From NCBI GenBank assembly GCA_934254725.1, contig CAKQLR010000026.1, positions 1-26,511 of the forward strand: a stretch of DNA of 26,511 nt, read 5' to 3'. Position 1 is the stretch's first letter. The number at the start of each line of letters is the position of its first letter. The notes beneath the pieces are model-generated. The model ran no database searches, was not told where the DNA came from, and saw only the letters and a list, made by a program, of their open reading frames with translations. The position numbers were made by a program, and so were the translations under genes. Origin of the DNA: an uncultured Clostridia bacterium. GTDB taxonomy: Bacteria; Bacillota; Clostridia; Christensenellales; Borkfalkiaceae. Shown here one piece after another: positions 12,643 to 22,900 of this stretch.

Positions 12643-15600
12643 ATGAAAGCAAGAAGGTTGTTTTTTACTCTCGTTGTCGTGTTTTTGGTATCCGTTGCTG
12701 CATTTGTGGGATGCGACAAGGGATGCAACAGGGAGTGTAAGCACGAATATTCCGGGTGGGAAACCGTAACCGCAGCCACCTGCACCGAAAACGGCACGCA
12801 GGAAAGAACGTGTAAAAAGTGTTCGGAAAAGGATACGCAAACAATACCCGCAACAGGTCATACATATAGTTGGAAGGCGGAAGTTGCCGCTACTTGCGAA
12901 ACCGCGGGTGTAAAAGGACACTATGAGTGTTCGGCATGCTACAAGTATTTCGATACAGACAAAAACCAGCTTAACGATTTGACTATTTCCGCAGGGCACA
13001 ATTACGGCGAATGGGTAACCGAAGTTTCTGCAACTTGCGAGACCGCAGGTGTAAAAGGGCACTATGAGTGTTCGGCGTGTCACAAGTATTTCGACAAAGA
13101 CAAAAAACAGCTTAACGATTTGACTCTTTCCGCAGGGCACAATTACGGCGAATGGGTAACCGAAGTCCCCGCAACTTGCGAGACCGCGGGTGTAAAAGGA
13201 CATTACGAGTGCTTGGCATGCCACAAGTATTTCGACGCAGACAAAAACTTGCTTAACGATTTAACGATCAAACCTCATACGCTTATATTTGTGGAGGGTC
13301 AGACGGCGACCTGTACGGAAAACGGTCGTAAGGACGCATATCGCTGTACTATCTGTCGTCGGTTGTTTGACGAGAACGGCGATGCCGTTACCGATTTGGT
13401 TATCCCCGCAAAGGGTCACACTTATACCGACATGATATCCGAAGTTCCCGCAACGGAAACCGAAAACGGAGTAAAGGCTCATAAGGACTGTAGCGATTGC
13501 GTCTTGCATTTCGATGCGGACGGCAACGAACTCGATGACCTTGTTATTCCCGCCTCGGCGCACGTATTCGGTGAATGGATAGAAGAAGTTCCCGCTACCT
13601 GCGAAACGGACGGAGCGAAAGGTCACTACGAATGCAGTCACTGCAATAAGAATTTTGACAAAGAATATAAGGTTTTGGATAACATTACGATAAAAGCCGC
13701 GCACGATCCCGAGTTCTATCCCGAAGTTGCGCCAACCTGCAAAAAAGCGGGTAACGTTGCGTTTTATCGTTGTAAGAAGTGCGGCGAGTTTTTTAATGAG
13801 AATATGGAAACGTTGGAAACCGTCGAAATCGCTAAATTGGCTCACACTTTCGGCGAGTGGGTAGAGGAAGTTCCCGCTACCTGCGATACGGACGGCGTAA
13901 AAGCGCACAAGACCTGCACCGTATGTCACGATTATTTTGACACCGACGGCAATCTTATTAAAGATATAATAATCGACGCCGCGCACAAGTTCTCCCTTCA
14001 TGAAGGAACCGCCGCCACTTGCACTACAAGCGGCACCCTCGCATATAACAGTTGTTCGGTATGTAACAAAAACTTCGACGTGTTCGGTAAAGAACTTGCA
14101 GACCTAGACGGACTGACTATTCCCGCAAAGGGGCACAACTTCGGCGCATGGGTAAACGGTTTTGCCGCAACGTGTACGGAAGCGGGCATTGCAGGGCACT
14201 ATCACTGCTCGAGATGCGGCAAGGATTTTGACAAAAACGAGCAGGAAATTACTTCCGTTATCTTAAACGCAACCAGTCATTCATACACGACCGAAACTAT
14301 TATCGAAGAGGTTCCCGCAACATGCGTTACGGACGGAACGGTTGCACACTTCGAATGTTCCGCTTGCGGAAAGTTCCTGGACGAAAACGGCACCGTCATC
14401 GAAAACACGGTTATAAACAAAACCGGTCACACCTACGGCGAAACTTATGCGGGTGTTTCTCCCACCTGTACCGAAAGCGGTCGTGAGTTTGCAAACATCT
14501 GCTCCGTATGCGGCGGATATTTCTGGGATAGCAATAACAAGACTACTCTTACCGAGGAAGATCTGTACCTGCCCGCATATGGTCACGATTACTCGAACCA
14601 TGAAAAGAAAACAGAAGCTACTTGCGAGGAAGACGGTCTCGAAGAAAACTATTACTGCTTCATGTGTGATTCGTTTTTCGATGCGAATAAGAACGAAACA
14701 ACGTTGGACGCTTTGAAAATTCCCCAAACAGGGCATAAAATGGGTGAGTTTATAACAGGTAAGCCTGCAACCGAAACGGAAGACGGCATTGAAGATCACT
14801 ATGAATGTTTAAACTGTCACGAGTATTTCGATGCGGACGGCTATAACCTCGCAACGATAGTGATACCCAAAACCTCGCATATTCTCACTGCCTGGGTTTA
14901 TGAAGTCCCCGCAACTTGCGATACCGACGGAACGAAAGGTTATTACGAGTGTAGTCATTGCGAAAAGAAATTTGATAACGATTATCAGGAAATAGAAGAT
15001 CTTACCATACCCGCAAGTCATAAATTCGGCGACCTCGTAGAGGCTCGTCAGGGCACGTGTAACGAACAAGACATACTTATCTCCCATTACCGTTGCAGTC
15101 GGTGCGGTAAGTATTTTGACAAAGATGGCAACGAGGTTGATTATTTCAATATCTTTGCCTACGGAGATCATCACGAGTACGAGGCTAAGAATGACGGCAG
15201 CTGGTGGGATCACCTCTTAAAATGCAAAGTTTGCGGACAGACAAACAGAAGAGAGCACACCGCAGGATACAAATATTACGTCAACGATGAAGGCGAAAAC
15301 GTCAAGAAGTATTTCTGTTCCGTTTGCGGCTTCGAAGCAGACTACGAGGAAGGTTACGACCCCGTTAGCGACGTAGAGGTTATTCACCCCGTTTACGTAG
15401 GGTATTCTGCAAGGGTGTTCAGAGTTTATTTCGAGGACGGACACCGTTATAACGAATGGTATTGCAGCGATGTGTTCGAAGGTGCCGAGCTTGAAAGATA
15501 TAACGCCCTGGTTGCTTCTCTCGAAGGGAAGAACTTCGAACCGTTCAGCAGAAAGTTTACCGCGTCTATAAACGACTTTACGAAAGAGATAGAAATTACT

Positions 15601-17856
15601 TTCCGCCCGTACGTTCTTTACGGAGTAATTACCGAAACGGCAGTGTATCAACAAGGCTATATAAACGGTTTAGACCAAATAGGGGTGTTATACGATTCGA
15701 ACTGCTATCGCGAAACTGGCGAAACAATGACCGAGTTTTTAAATAGCGAAAACGTAGTAGACGACGGCGGTTTCGACGTGGACTTCGATTTTGCTGCGTT
15801 CGGCGGCAATACAAAGACCTTTACGATAAAGTATAAAGATTGGACGGATAAAGTGTACGAAGTTCTCGTAACCTTAACAACCGAAAAAACTCCCGTAGGT
15901 TTTTATGCAAACGAGTACAAAATCATTCAGAACGGAAAATTCATTTTCTACGTCACCTATTCGGACAATACTTCGGAGCCGACAGAGTTTACCGAGGATA
16001 TGTTGGCGGAAGGCTCGTTTGATCCGTCCGTAACAGGCATACAAACGTTTACCATAAACGTTTTCGGACTGACTAAGGTATTCACTATCGAAGTTTGTCC
16101 GCCTGACGAAGTCAAATACTTCTACATAGAATCCCCGCAGATATACATCGGCGAATCTCTTGAAATAACCGCTTACTTCTTAAACGGAGACAGGCGCAAT
16201 GTCGTGGTTACTCAAGAAATGATAAAGGGCAACTTCGACAATACCGTCGCAGGAAATTACGAAATTGCCATCACGTACGGCGGAGTAACTCAAAGATACA
16301 GTATTCAGGTCATCGATCCTTCCGATACGAGGGTGGAATATATCGGTATTTGCGCAAGCAGATACACTTTGATATGGGACGTTAAAAACGGCGAAGTAGT
16401 TAAGGATATAAGATACCTTTACATAATCGTAGAAAGGAAAAACGGTCAGCGGGATTTCGTAAAAGTTACCGAAGATATGATTTCGTACGACCCGGAGGAG
16501 GCTCGCAACGCCATAACCGAACGTACTTCGTTTAAGCTTACTATTTCTTACTACGGCGCGTCGTTAAGCGTATCGGTCAATCCTGCGGCTTTGAGCGAGC
16601 TTGAGGAAAACGATTTCAGAATACGCAAAACGAGCGACCTCGATAGAAGCAATTATAGTCAGCTGTACATTCAGGACGGAGACCTGAGCGAATATTTTGC
16701 CGAAATAATAACGAATAGCGGCGTTTACTTCCGGCCGCTTACCTCAGATATGTTCTATATCGCCGAGGACGTTGACGGAAACCGTACTTTGGTTCCGTTC
16801 GATTTCGAAAACTATCCGAGTGCGAAATACGACCTTGTCGTCGTTCGCGGCGACAACGAATACAGCTTTGAAGCGTTTGTTTATACGGAGGCGGAGGCTG
16901 AGTATTCGTTCTATATCAACACACGCAAGAATATTGTCGCCGGAACGAAAGAAAAAGTACTCGCTCAGCTTAGCGGGACGGATGTTTCAATGTATATACA
17001 CGTCTGCAATTACAGTTCGTGGTTTAAATACATCGATTTCGACGACCTGATAATTGCTCCGAACGACGACGTAGACTTCTCCGCTCAGGGGTACGTATCG
17101 TTTACCGCGTCATACAACGGCATAGTCTTTGAACTGGAAGTCATGCTTATTCCCGATATGGAAGGCGTGGAAAGCAAAACTTATAACGTTGTTTCGACAG
17201 TCGGCGGATACACTCTTACGTTGTACGAAAACGGCTATGCTTATCTCGACGGCAGCGCCTCCTGGGCGACGTGGTTCGTCTTAAACGAAAGCCTGAATTT
17301 GTATCGAATTCACTTCGATTACGCTGATTTCTTCTTTGTCATCGACGGCAATCAGGCAACGATAATCAACGCAGAAACGCTGCTTGGGGAGAATTTGGAA
17401 GAATATACTTTAAAAACGGCATTCGGCGAATACGCGGTAAAGATTTACACCAAAAACGGCTTCTCCATGGCGGATATTTATGACGGCGACGGCGATTACG
17501 ACAGAAGCGCATTAGTAACTTTCTCCGCAGACGGTAAATATATCGAGTTCGAAAACTGCGTATATACCATTGACGGAAACGTTATCGTGTTCGCGCCGCA
17601 GGGCAACACCGTTTACGTTGCTTACGTCACAGAAGATTCCGACAGCATGAAGGTCATATTCAATGATAACGGCAAGGCGTATATTTACAGGGTGATAGAA
17701 CTTTCCGACGGAAAAACAGAGGAATTCATATTGCCTGAAACGTTTGAATGGAGAACGATCGGCAGCAGGATACAAATACTTTATGAAGGAAAGGTTGTCG
17801 TAGAAGGCAGACTTTCCGGTAACGAAGTTATTATCGAGCCGAGCAAAATAAGATAA
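12643..17856 (+). CDS. giant surface lipoprotein with His/Cys repeats and Ig-like domains
   Basis: A 1737-residue predicted cell-surface protein. Residues 1-24 are a signal peptide ending in a lipobox-like AFVGC (Cys24). Residues ~34-905 hold about seventeen repeats of ~47 residues plus a divergent last one. Each has the pattern H-x12-C-x10-C-x2-C, with a recurring PATCETDG turn and a K-x-F-D segment after the CxxC. Such repeats are frequent in surface proteins of gut Clostridia, where their role is not established; the ligand pattern would suit zinc or disulfides. From ~906 on the Cys disappear and Ig-like, Big_3-type strands follow (for example VTYSDNTSEPTEFTEDML and the repeated GNFDNTVAGNYEIAIT type), then a beta-rich C-terminal region from ~1510. 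No sortase or other wall anchor is seen at the C-terminus, in line with lipid anchoring. Confidence 0.87.
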   Translation: MKARRLFFTLVVVFLVSVAAFVGCDKGCNRECKHEYSGWETVTAATCTENGTQERTCKKCSEKDTQTIPATGHTYSWKAEVAATCETAGVKGHYECSACYKYFDTDKNQLNDLTISAGHNYGEWVTEVSATCETAGVKGHYECSACHKYFDKDKKQLNDLTLSAGHNYGEWVTEVPATCETAGVKGHYECLACHKYFDADKNLLNDLTIKPHTLIFVEGQTATCTENGRKDAYRCTICRRLFDENGDAVTDLVIPAKGHTYTDMISEVPATETENGVKAHKDCSDCVLHFDADGNELDDLVIPASAHVFGEWIEEVPATCETDGAKGHYECSHCNKNFDKEYKVLDNITIKAAHDPEFYPEVAPTCKKAGNVAFYRCKKCGEFFNENMETLETVEIAKLAHTFGEWVEEVPATCDTDGVKAHKTCTVCHDYFDTDGNLIKDIIIDAAHKFSLHEGTAATCTTSGTLAYNSCSVCNKNFDVFGKELADLDGLTIPAKGHNFGAWVNGFAATCTEAGIAGHYHCSRCGKDFDKNEQEITSVILNATSHSYTTETIIEEVPATCVTDGTVAHFECSACGKFLDENGTVIENTVINKTGHTYGETYAGVSPTCTESGREFANICSVCGGYFWDSNNKTTLTEEDLYLPAYGHDYSNHEKKTEATCEEDGLEENYYCFMCDSFFDANKNETTLDALKIPQTGHKMGEFITGKPATETEDGIEDHYECLNCHEYFDADGYNLATIVIPKTSHILTAWVYEVPATCDTDGTKGYYECSHCEKKFDNDYQEIEDLTIPASHKFGDLVEARQGTCNEQDILISHYRCSRCGKYFDKDGNEVDYFNIFAYGDHHEYEAKNDGSWWDHLLKCKVCGQTNRREHTAGYKYYVNDEGENVKKYFCSVCGFEADYEEGYDPVSDVEVIHPVYVGYSARVFRVYFEDGHRYNEWYCSDVFEGAELERYNALVASLEGKNFEPFSRKFTASINDFTKEIEITFRPYVLYGVITETAVYQQGYINGLDQIGVLYDSNCYRETGETMTEFLNSENVVDDGGFDVDFDFAAFGGNTKTFTIKYKDWTDKVYEVLVTLTTEKTPVGFYANEYKIIQNGKFIFYVTYSDNTSEPTEFTEDMLAEGSFDPSVTGIQTFTINVFGLTKVFTIEVCPPDEVKYFYIESPQIYIGESLEITAYFLNGDRRNVVVTQEMIKGNFDNTVAGNYEIAITYGGVTQRYSIQVIDPSDTRVEYIGICASRYTLIWDVKNGEVVKDIRYLYIIVERKNGQRDFVKVTEDMISYDPEEARNAITERTSFKLTISYYGASLSVSVNPAALSELEENDFRIRKTSDLDRSNYSQLYIQDGDLSEYFAEIITNSGVYFRPLTSDMFYIAEDVDGNRTLVPFDFENYPSAKYDLVVVRGDNEYSFEAFVYTEAEAEYSFYINTRKNIVAGTKEKVLAQLSGTDVSMYIHVCNYSSWFKYIDFDDLIIAPNDDVDFSAQGYVSFTASYNGIVFELEVMLIPDMEGVESKTYNVVSTVGGYTLTLYENGYAYLDGSASWATWFVLNESLNLYRIHFDYADFFFVIDGNQATIINAETLLGENLEEYTLKTAFGEYAVKIYTKNGFSMADIYDGDGDYDRSALVTFSADGKYIEFENCVYTIDGNVIVFAPQGNTVYVAYVTEDSDSMKVIFNDNGKAYIYRVIELSDGKTEEFILPETFEWRTIGSRIQILYEGKVVVEGRLSGNEVIIEPSKIR
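12742..15360 (+). repeat. array of ~17 His/Cys coding repeats, 141-bp period at its start
   Basis: The repeat-coding part of the giant lipoprotein gene. The first full units are closest to each other at DNA level: the same ACTTGCGA-rAC-CGC segment recurs at 12892, 13033 and 13174, exactly 141 bases (47 codons) apart. Later units drift to 46-52 codons and diverge strongly while keeping the His and Cys positions. This fits a recently expanded 5' end and an older 3' part. Confidence 0.85.
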
Positions 17857-17952
17857 AATACACGGGACGGAAAGATCCCCAACGATATTCTCCGAAGGCA
17901 TTATAATAAAACCGAAAATATAACCCGCAAAAGAGAAAATTCGGGGAACAAA

Positions 17953-17986
17953 AAAGAACCGCTATCGTTTAAGGTAGCGGTTCTTT
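17953..17986. terminator. bidirectional terminator between the giant gene and glyA
   Basis: AAAGAACCGCTA (17953-17964) pairs with TAGCGGTTCTTT (17975-17986), twelve perfect pairs extended inward by two more. The A/T-rich ends give a T tract in each direction. It separates the converging genes ending at 17856 and 18016. Confidence 0.88.
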
Positions 17987-18015
17987 GCCGTTTTACGCGT
18001 TTTATTTTGCTTTTA

Positions 18016-19335
18016 TCAGGCTTTCTCTCCGGTTTCCTTACAAGTACACGAACAGCCCGCCTCAGCTTTTTCTGCGGCTTTTAAAGCTTCTTCCTCGGCA
18101 GCTTTCAGCGCTGCTTCCGCGTCGGAAATAATCTTGTTCATTCTCTGCGCGCAGGCAACGGAATCTTCTCTTTCCCAACCTCTTGTGGTCATAGCGGCAA
18201 GCCCTATGCGAATGCCTGATGCCTCCTTCGGGCTTCTCGTCTCGTTGGGAACGCAGTTTTTGTTCACGGTAATGCCGTACTGCTCCAAAACGTCCTGAGC
18301 GGCTCTTCCCGAAAGGTGGGGATGAGTTTTTGTTAAATCGATCAAAAATAAGTGGTTATCCGTCCCGCCTGTCACGACGTCATAACCGAGCTTTATAAAC
18401 TCGTTACACATAGCCTTGGTGTTTTCCACAACCTGGCAGATATATTGTTTGTAGCCGTCCATGCAGGCTTCTTCCGCCGTGATGGCTTTGCCCGCAATAA
18501 TATTCTGAAGCGCCCCGCCCTGAATTCCCGGGAAAACCGCACTGTCTATTTTTTTTGCGAGTTCCGGCTTGCAGAATATCAACCCGCCGCGCGCGCCTCT
18601 TAGCGTTTTGTGCGTCGTGGTGGTAACGATGTCCGCCAGCCCGAAAGGAGAGGGGTGCACGCCCGCAACTACAAGCCCCGCGATGTGCGCCATATCCACC
18701 ATAAACAGCGCGCCTACTTTTTTAGCAACTTTTTTGAAGTAATTAAAATCTATAATTCTGCTGTAGGCGGAAGCCCCCGCAAGTATAAGCTTGGGTCTGT
18801 ACTCCAAAGCCTTTTCGAACATTTCCGCGTAGTCTATAAACCCGTTTTCGTCAACGCCGTAGAAAACCACGTTATAAAGCTTCCCGCTGAAGCTCACCTT
18901 CGACCCGTGCGTCAGATGCCCGCCGTTCTCCAGGCTGAGCGCCAGAATTGTATCTCCCGGGTTAAGCACTGCCATATACGCCGCCATGTTTGCCGAAGAC
19001 CCGCTGTGCGGCTGAACGTTAACGTGATAGTTCGTTTTAAACGCCTTTTTAAAAAGATAGCGCGCGTATAATTCTATTTTGTCAATGTATTTGCAACCGC
19101 CGTAATACCTGCCCACGTTTCCGGTGTGCACGTAGTCGGGGTATTCCGCAATAAACTCGTCTATGGAAGATTGTTCGGGGTAGCCCTCGGCGTATTTGTT
19201 TGTCAAACTGCTTCCGCACGCCCGTTTAATGTCGTCGGAAGTAAAGTTTTCGCTTGCAATAAGCTCTATAGCGCTTTTTTGTCTGTCGTCTTCGTTTTTT
19301 ATCGCGTCGATAATGTTAATCAGATAGTTTTTCAT
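18016..19335 (-). CDS. glyA: serine hydroxymethyltransferase
   Basis: A 439-residue PLP enzyme that converts serine and tetrahydrofolate to glycine and 5,10-methylene-tetrahydrofolate, the main entry of one-carbon units, in the cytoplasm. Family motifs are plain: ELIASENF near residue 25, NKYAEGYP (46-53), PHSGSSANMAAY, the PLP-contacting DMAHIAGL (Asp214, His217) and TTTTHKTLRGARGG with the Schiff-base Lys243. Two oddities: ~21 residues (about 54-74) are inserted between GYP and the usual RYYGGC, and the C-terminus ends in an Ala/Glu/Lys-rich helix and a CSCTC motif (nt ~18031-18045). The catalytic residues visible are intact, so activity is expected. The gene faces the giant lipoprotein gene and is alone on its strand. 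Confidence 0.95.
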   Translation of the reverse strand: MKNYLINIIDAIKNEDDRQKSAIELIASENFTSDDIKRACGSSLTNKYAEGYPEQSSIDEFIAEYPDYVHTGNVGRYYGGCKYIDKIELYARYLFKKAFKTNYHVNVQPHSGSSANMAAYMAVLNPGDTILALSLENGGHLTHGSKVSFSGKLYNVVFYGVDENGFIDYAEMFEKALEYRPKLILAGASAYSRIIDFNYFKKVAKKVGALFMVDMAHIAGLVVAGVHPSPFGLADIVTTTTHKTLRGARGGLIFCKPELAKKIDSAVFPGIQGGALQNIIAGKAITAEEACMDGYKQYICQVVENTKAMCNEFIKLGYDVVTGGTDNHLFLIDLTKTHPHLSGRAAQDVLEQYGITVNKNCVPNETRSPKEASGIRIGLAAMTTRGWEREDSVACAQRMNKIISDAEAALKAAEEEALKAAEKAEAGCSCTCKETGEKA

Positions 19336-19583
19336 TTTTTTTGTCGTCCTTATGGTGTTTTTTCGTGTGTAGATAATTTTGCTGTAGGTTTTCTTTGGTA
19401 AAAATGTTACTGGGTGTTTCCTGCCTCTCGGGGAGATGAAAAAATTTCTACTCTGTCGATAAATTCAGCGGAAAGGGCGATAAAAAAATTGATTTTGAAT
19501 GTGAACAAAGAAAAAAAATTTGATTATCAAGTAAATATTGATGTGTAAACGAAATATAATTATTCCCACTTAATATATTTCAT
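19336..19583 (-). promoter_or_regulatory. long AT-rich leader of glyA
   Basis: If the promoter at 19590-19618 is used, the glyA message has a leader of about 248 bases. It contains no gene. It includes an 11-base palindrome TTGATTATCAA (19520-19530) and a GC-richer patch at about 19412-19435 with CTCCCCGAGAGG on the transcribed strand. I looked for the T-box, glycine, THF and ZTP riboswitch signatures and did not find them. Close to the start codon is only a weak ribosome site (AAGGACG). Confidence 0.4.
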
Positions 19584-19589
19584 AGGCTC

Positions 19590-19618
19590 ATCATAGCACA
19601 AAGTTTTTCTAAAAGCAA
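19590..19618 (-). promoter_or_regulatory. promoter of glyA
   Basis: Read on the minus strand: TTGCTT (19618-19613), a 17-base spacer, and TATGAT (19595-19590) with TG one base before it (extended -10). It is the best match in the divergent gap on this strand. Confidence 0.6.
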
Positions 19619-19767
19619 GCGAAAATCGGTGTGCTTTTTCGTTAGTTTTTTGCAGGTTTGTTTTGTCATAATGCGCCGAAAAATGCCGAACTCCGCTCGA
19701 AAATTGCCGTTTTTTTCAAAAAGTTAATATATTTGTGTGAAAATTGTTAACATTTAATAAAATATAC
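19619..19767. other. AT-rich divergent gap without genes
   Basis: The middle of the 565-base gap between glyA and the second giant gene. It holds a weak inverted repeat (AAAAGCA 19611-19617 with TGCTTTT 19632-19638, overlapping the glyA -35 box) and T-rich runs. I see no gene or known RNA. Confidence 0.5.
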
Positions 19768-19796
19768 TTGATTTTTATTTCAAAACAAGTTATTAT
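19768..19796 (+). promoter_or_regulatory. promoter of the second giant surface protein
   Basis: TTGATT (19768-19773), a 17-base spacer and TATTAT (19791-19796); a TATAAT at 19794-19799 would give a 20-base spacer. The start near 19803 gives a leader of ~100 bases. In it GCTTGTTT (19851-19858) pairs with AAACAAGC (19866-19873), a hairpin 12 bases before the ribosome site AAGGAG (19886-19891). Confidence 0.5.
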
Positions 19797-19900
19797 AATA
19801 TTGCGGTATATAAGTATATATATTATCAAAAAAACACAAAAAACACTTTCGCTTGTTTATCACAAAAACAAGCAAGTAAAGCGATAAGGAGTAAAGAAGT

Positions 19901-22900
19901 ATGATTATGAAAAACAGAAATTACATTTTTGCTGTATTATGCGCTATATTCGCGACTGCGATAGTCGGCGCTTTTACGGTATTTACGCCCCGGGATCCTA
20001 TAGTGGAAACTGCTGCGGAAACGTCGTCTCCGGTTTTAGAAAATGACACAGGAAGTGTAAAGTATGATACCTTTGAAAGCGCATTCGCTTCTTCTAATAA
20101 GGTTTTTAGACTTTTAGACGGGGTCGTAATTAGCCAGGACGTAACAATACCCTCCGGCAAAACGGTTATTATACCTTATTCAAGTTCTGATAAAACGGGA
20201 TATAGCGAGGGAGGCACAAATACAAGGGTGAGTTGGAATAGCGGTAGTAGTACTTCTACGCCTTACAGAACTGTCACCATAGCCGACGGTGCAACGCTTA
20301 CCGTTAACGGAATACTTAAAATAGGTGCTGTTCAGCACGGAGAAGATCAACATGCAACAGGCCGTACTTCGGGTGCGTATTCAAAGCTTGTGAATAACGG
20401 TTCTATTATTGTAAACGGTAATATGGATGTACGCGGCCTTGTTACGGGCAGCGGTACCATCACCGTAAACAGCGGTGCGGAACTCAAACAACCGTTTATG
20501 GTCAATGACTATGCCGGAGGTACAAACACAAAGGCATTGTTCGATAATAATCAGTTTACGTTCAAAAATTTCTCCACGGTAAACGTTCAATGCAAACAAG
20601 TAATTAATTACGGTGCAAAGGTCGTGGGCTCTACGTCGCTTTATTTCAGGCTTTTTTTCAGTGCGAGTATTCACACTCAGGATATAAATCTTATATTCCC
20701 AAAAGGTTCTTCCTCCGACGGGGCTCTTATCCAAATGGAACAAGGCAGCCGTCTTGAAATCACTTATGAAAACAAGACAGTAAACCAAATGGTCGGCAAT
20801 ATTCACCTTGGCGACAGCGGCGTTTGCACTATTTCCGTTTACGGAAAAATCTCCGCCGGTGAATTTAGATTAACATATCAATGGACTACCTACAGCAGTG
20901 AAAAAATGCTGCTTGCCATTCCCTACACATATAATTTTATATTAAAGGACGGCGCAACCGTTACTATTGATAAGAAGTATAAGGTTATGCCCGGCGCGGT
21001 TATTACCGTAGAGCAAGGTGCTGCTATAAATGTTACTTCCACGGGCGAACTGTATATTTACGACGGACTTATTCAGGCGAATAAGAGCGGTAAGCAATAC
21101 CCTCAAGCAAATATTTTAGGAGCGCATGGCTTTGCAAAGAGCGGTATGCTTATAGTAAACGGCACGCTTAACATAAACGGCATATTTGCGGGCATAGCTC
21201 AAACTAACGGTACGGGAGTAATTAACGTAGCCGCTGGTGCTAAAGTCGGAGAGCAAACTATCACCGACGGTTGCTCGGATGGTTACACAAAGAATAAGAC
21301 TGTATTTAAGATGTCCGGCAGGGTTTACGGCTTATACGGTTTTACTAATCTCGTAGCGGGCAAAACTTATAAGGCATATGCAGAAAACGCGTTTACGTTA
21401 GATGCTTTCACGGTTGATTCTGCTGAAGAAATTCCTTCTTCCGAATGGACAGTCACCCTTAACCAGGCTATGAGCGGCAGATTTTTGGAATTTGACGGCA
21501 CAAATTTCAAAGCAACGGTTAAATTTTCGGCACACGAAGCCTTAAACGGCAAGATTATAAAAATCAACGGCAAGGATTGCCTTATTTCGGGTGGCAAAAC
21601 AGAAGCCGCCGATTTGCAGTTTGCTGCAGACGGAAAGTTTACCTACTACACCGACGGGGTTGAAACCGCCGCGGCTTCGCACGAGGGGGTTATTGTCCCC
21701 GACGTAGAAACGGCTTTAGACAAAGCCGTTGTTTCCGTTGAACTTGACGGCGGCAACGTTTACGAGGTGAACGAGGGGCAACCTTTCGTTCTTAACGCCC
21801 TGGTAACATACGGCGACGGCACAACCGAGCTTATACCTCTTACCGCGCCGGAATTTACCACGTACGTTAAAGAAAACGCACAGCTTACAAGCGATAAACT
21901 CGTAAACCCGTTATACCACGATTTATGGGTTATAAGGGAACCTTTGGCGAATTATATAGCTTCGGTTGAGGCTCTTTCCAAGCTGTCCAATGACACTTTA
22001 ATTAAAGCGGGCGAAGATTGCTACGCTTCTTATCTTACGCTTACATACGGCTTAATCGATACGGATTTAGCTTTTGTTAATAACAGAATCGGAACTTTGC
22101 AAAATTACGCAAGTAAAATTGCAAAGAGCGTTACCGTGAACGAAAGCATAACTTACGGTAATGAAACCGTATCCGTTACGGTGACTATGTTGGATGAGAA
22201 GCCTGAAAGTAAGCTCACTGTTGATGCTGCTATTACGGGCTTTGGGTTAAACAGTAATAACGATATCTTCGCAACTGTTGTTTATACAAGCACATTTGCC
22301 GGCGGTTACACGATAACTAAAACCGAAAACGCTAATGCTTTAGATGTAACGATAGATTGGACTGGCGATAGCTTCACCTATAACGGAAAAGAACAAGTCC
22401 CGGCAGCGTGCGACCCTGACGGTATACTTTCCGCCGACAAAGATTATGTAAACGTTGTTGTAACCGGCGGACAAACAGACGCAGGCGAAAATTATGAGGC
22501 TATTGCCTCTCTTGAGGGAACCCGCGCTTGTTTTTATACTATAGCAAGTGGCGAGAAAAAGACTTTCTCGATATTGGCAAAAACAGCTGAAATTACAGCC
22601 GCTCCCGAAAAAACCACGCTTACAACCGAAGATACTGATATATTATTTGTTGCAGCATCGGATGATTTGGTGGAAGCCGATAAATCGAGTATTTCTTTCA
22701 GCTACCAAATATTCGTATTTAAAAACAATAAAGACGAGCAGATCGCTACGGTTGCGGCAAACGGCACGCTTACGATTGTAAATAGCGATTTCAGCACAAA
22801 GAACGGCGCATTAAAGCCCGGTAATTACAAAGTAGCTGCTGTTGCGGAAAACCCAAACTATGACTTTAAGTTTGGTAAAACAGCGTTCACTGTAAAAGCC

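Noticed and set aside
12604..14001. Long minus-strand frames with repeated sequence opposite the Cys-repeat protein
   Set aside because: They mirror the repeats of the plus-strand gene, contain no recognisable domain and lack start signals.
19336..19583. T-box, glycine, THF or ZTP riboswitch in the glyA leader
   Set aside because: None of the conserved cores could be found; only a generic AGAG and a GC patch are present.
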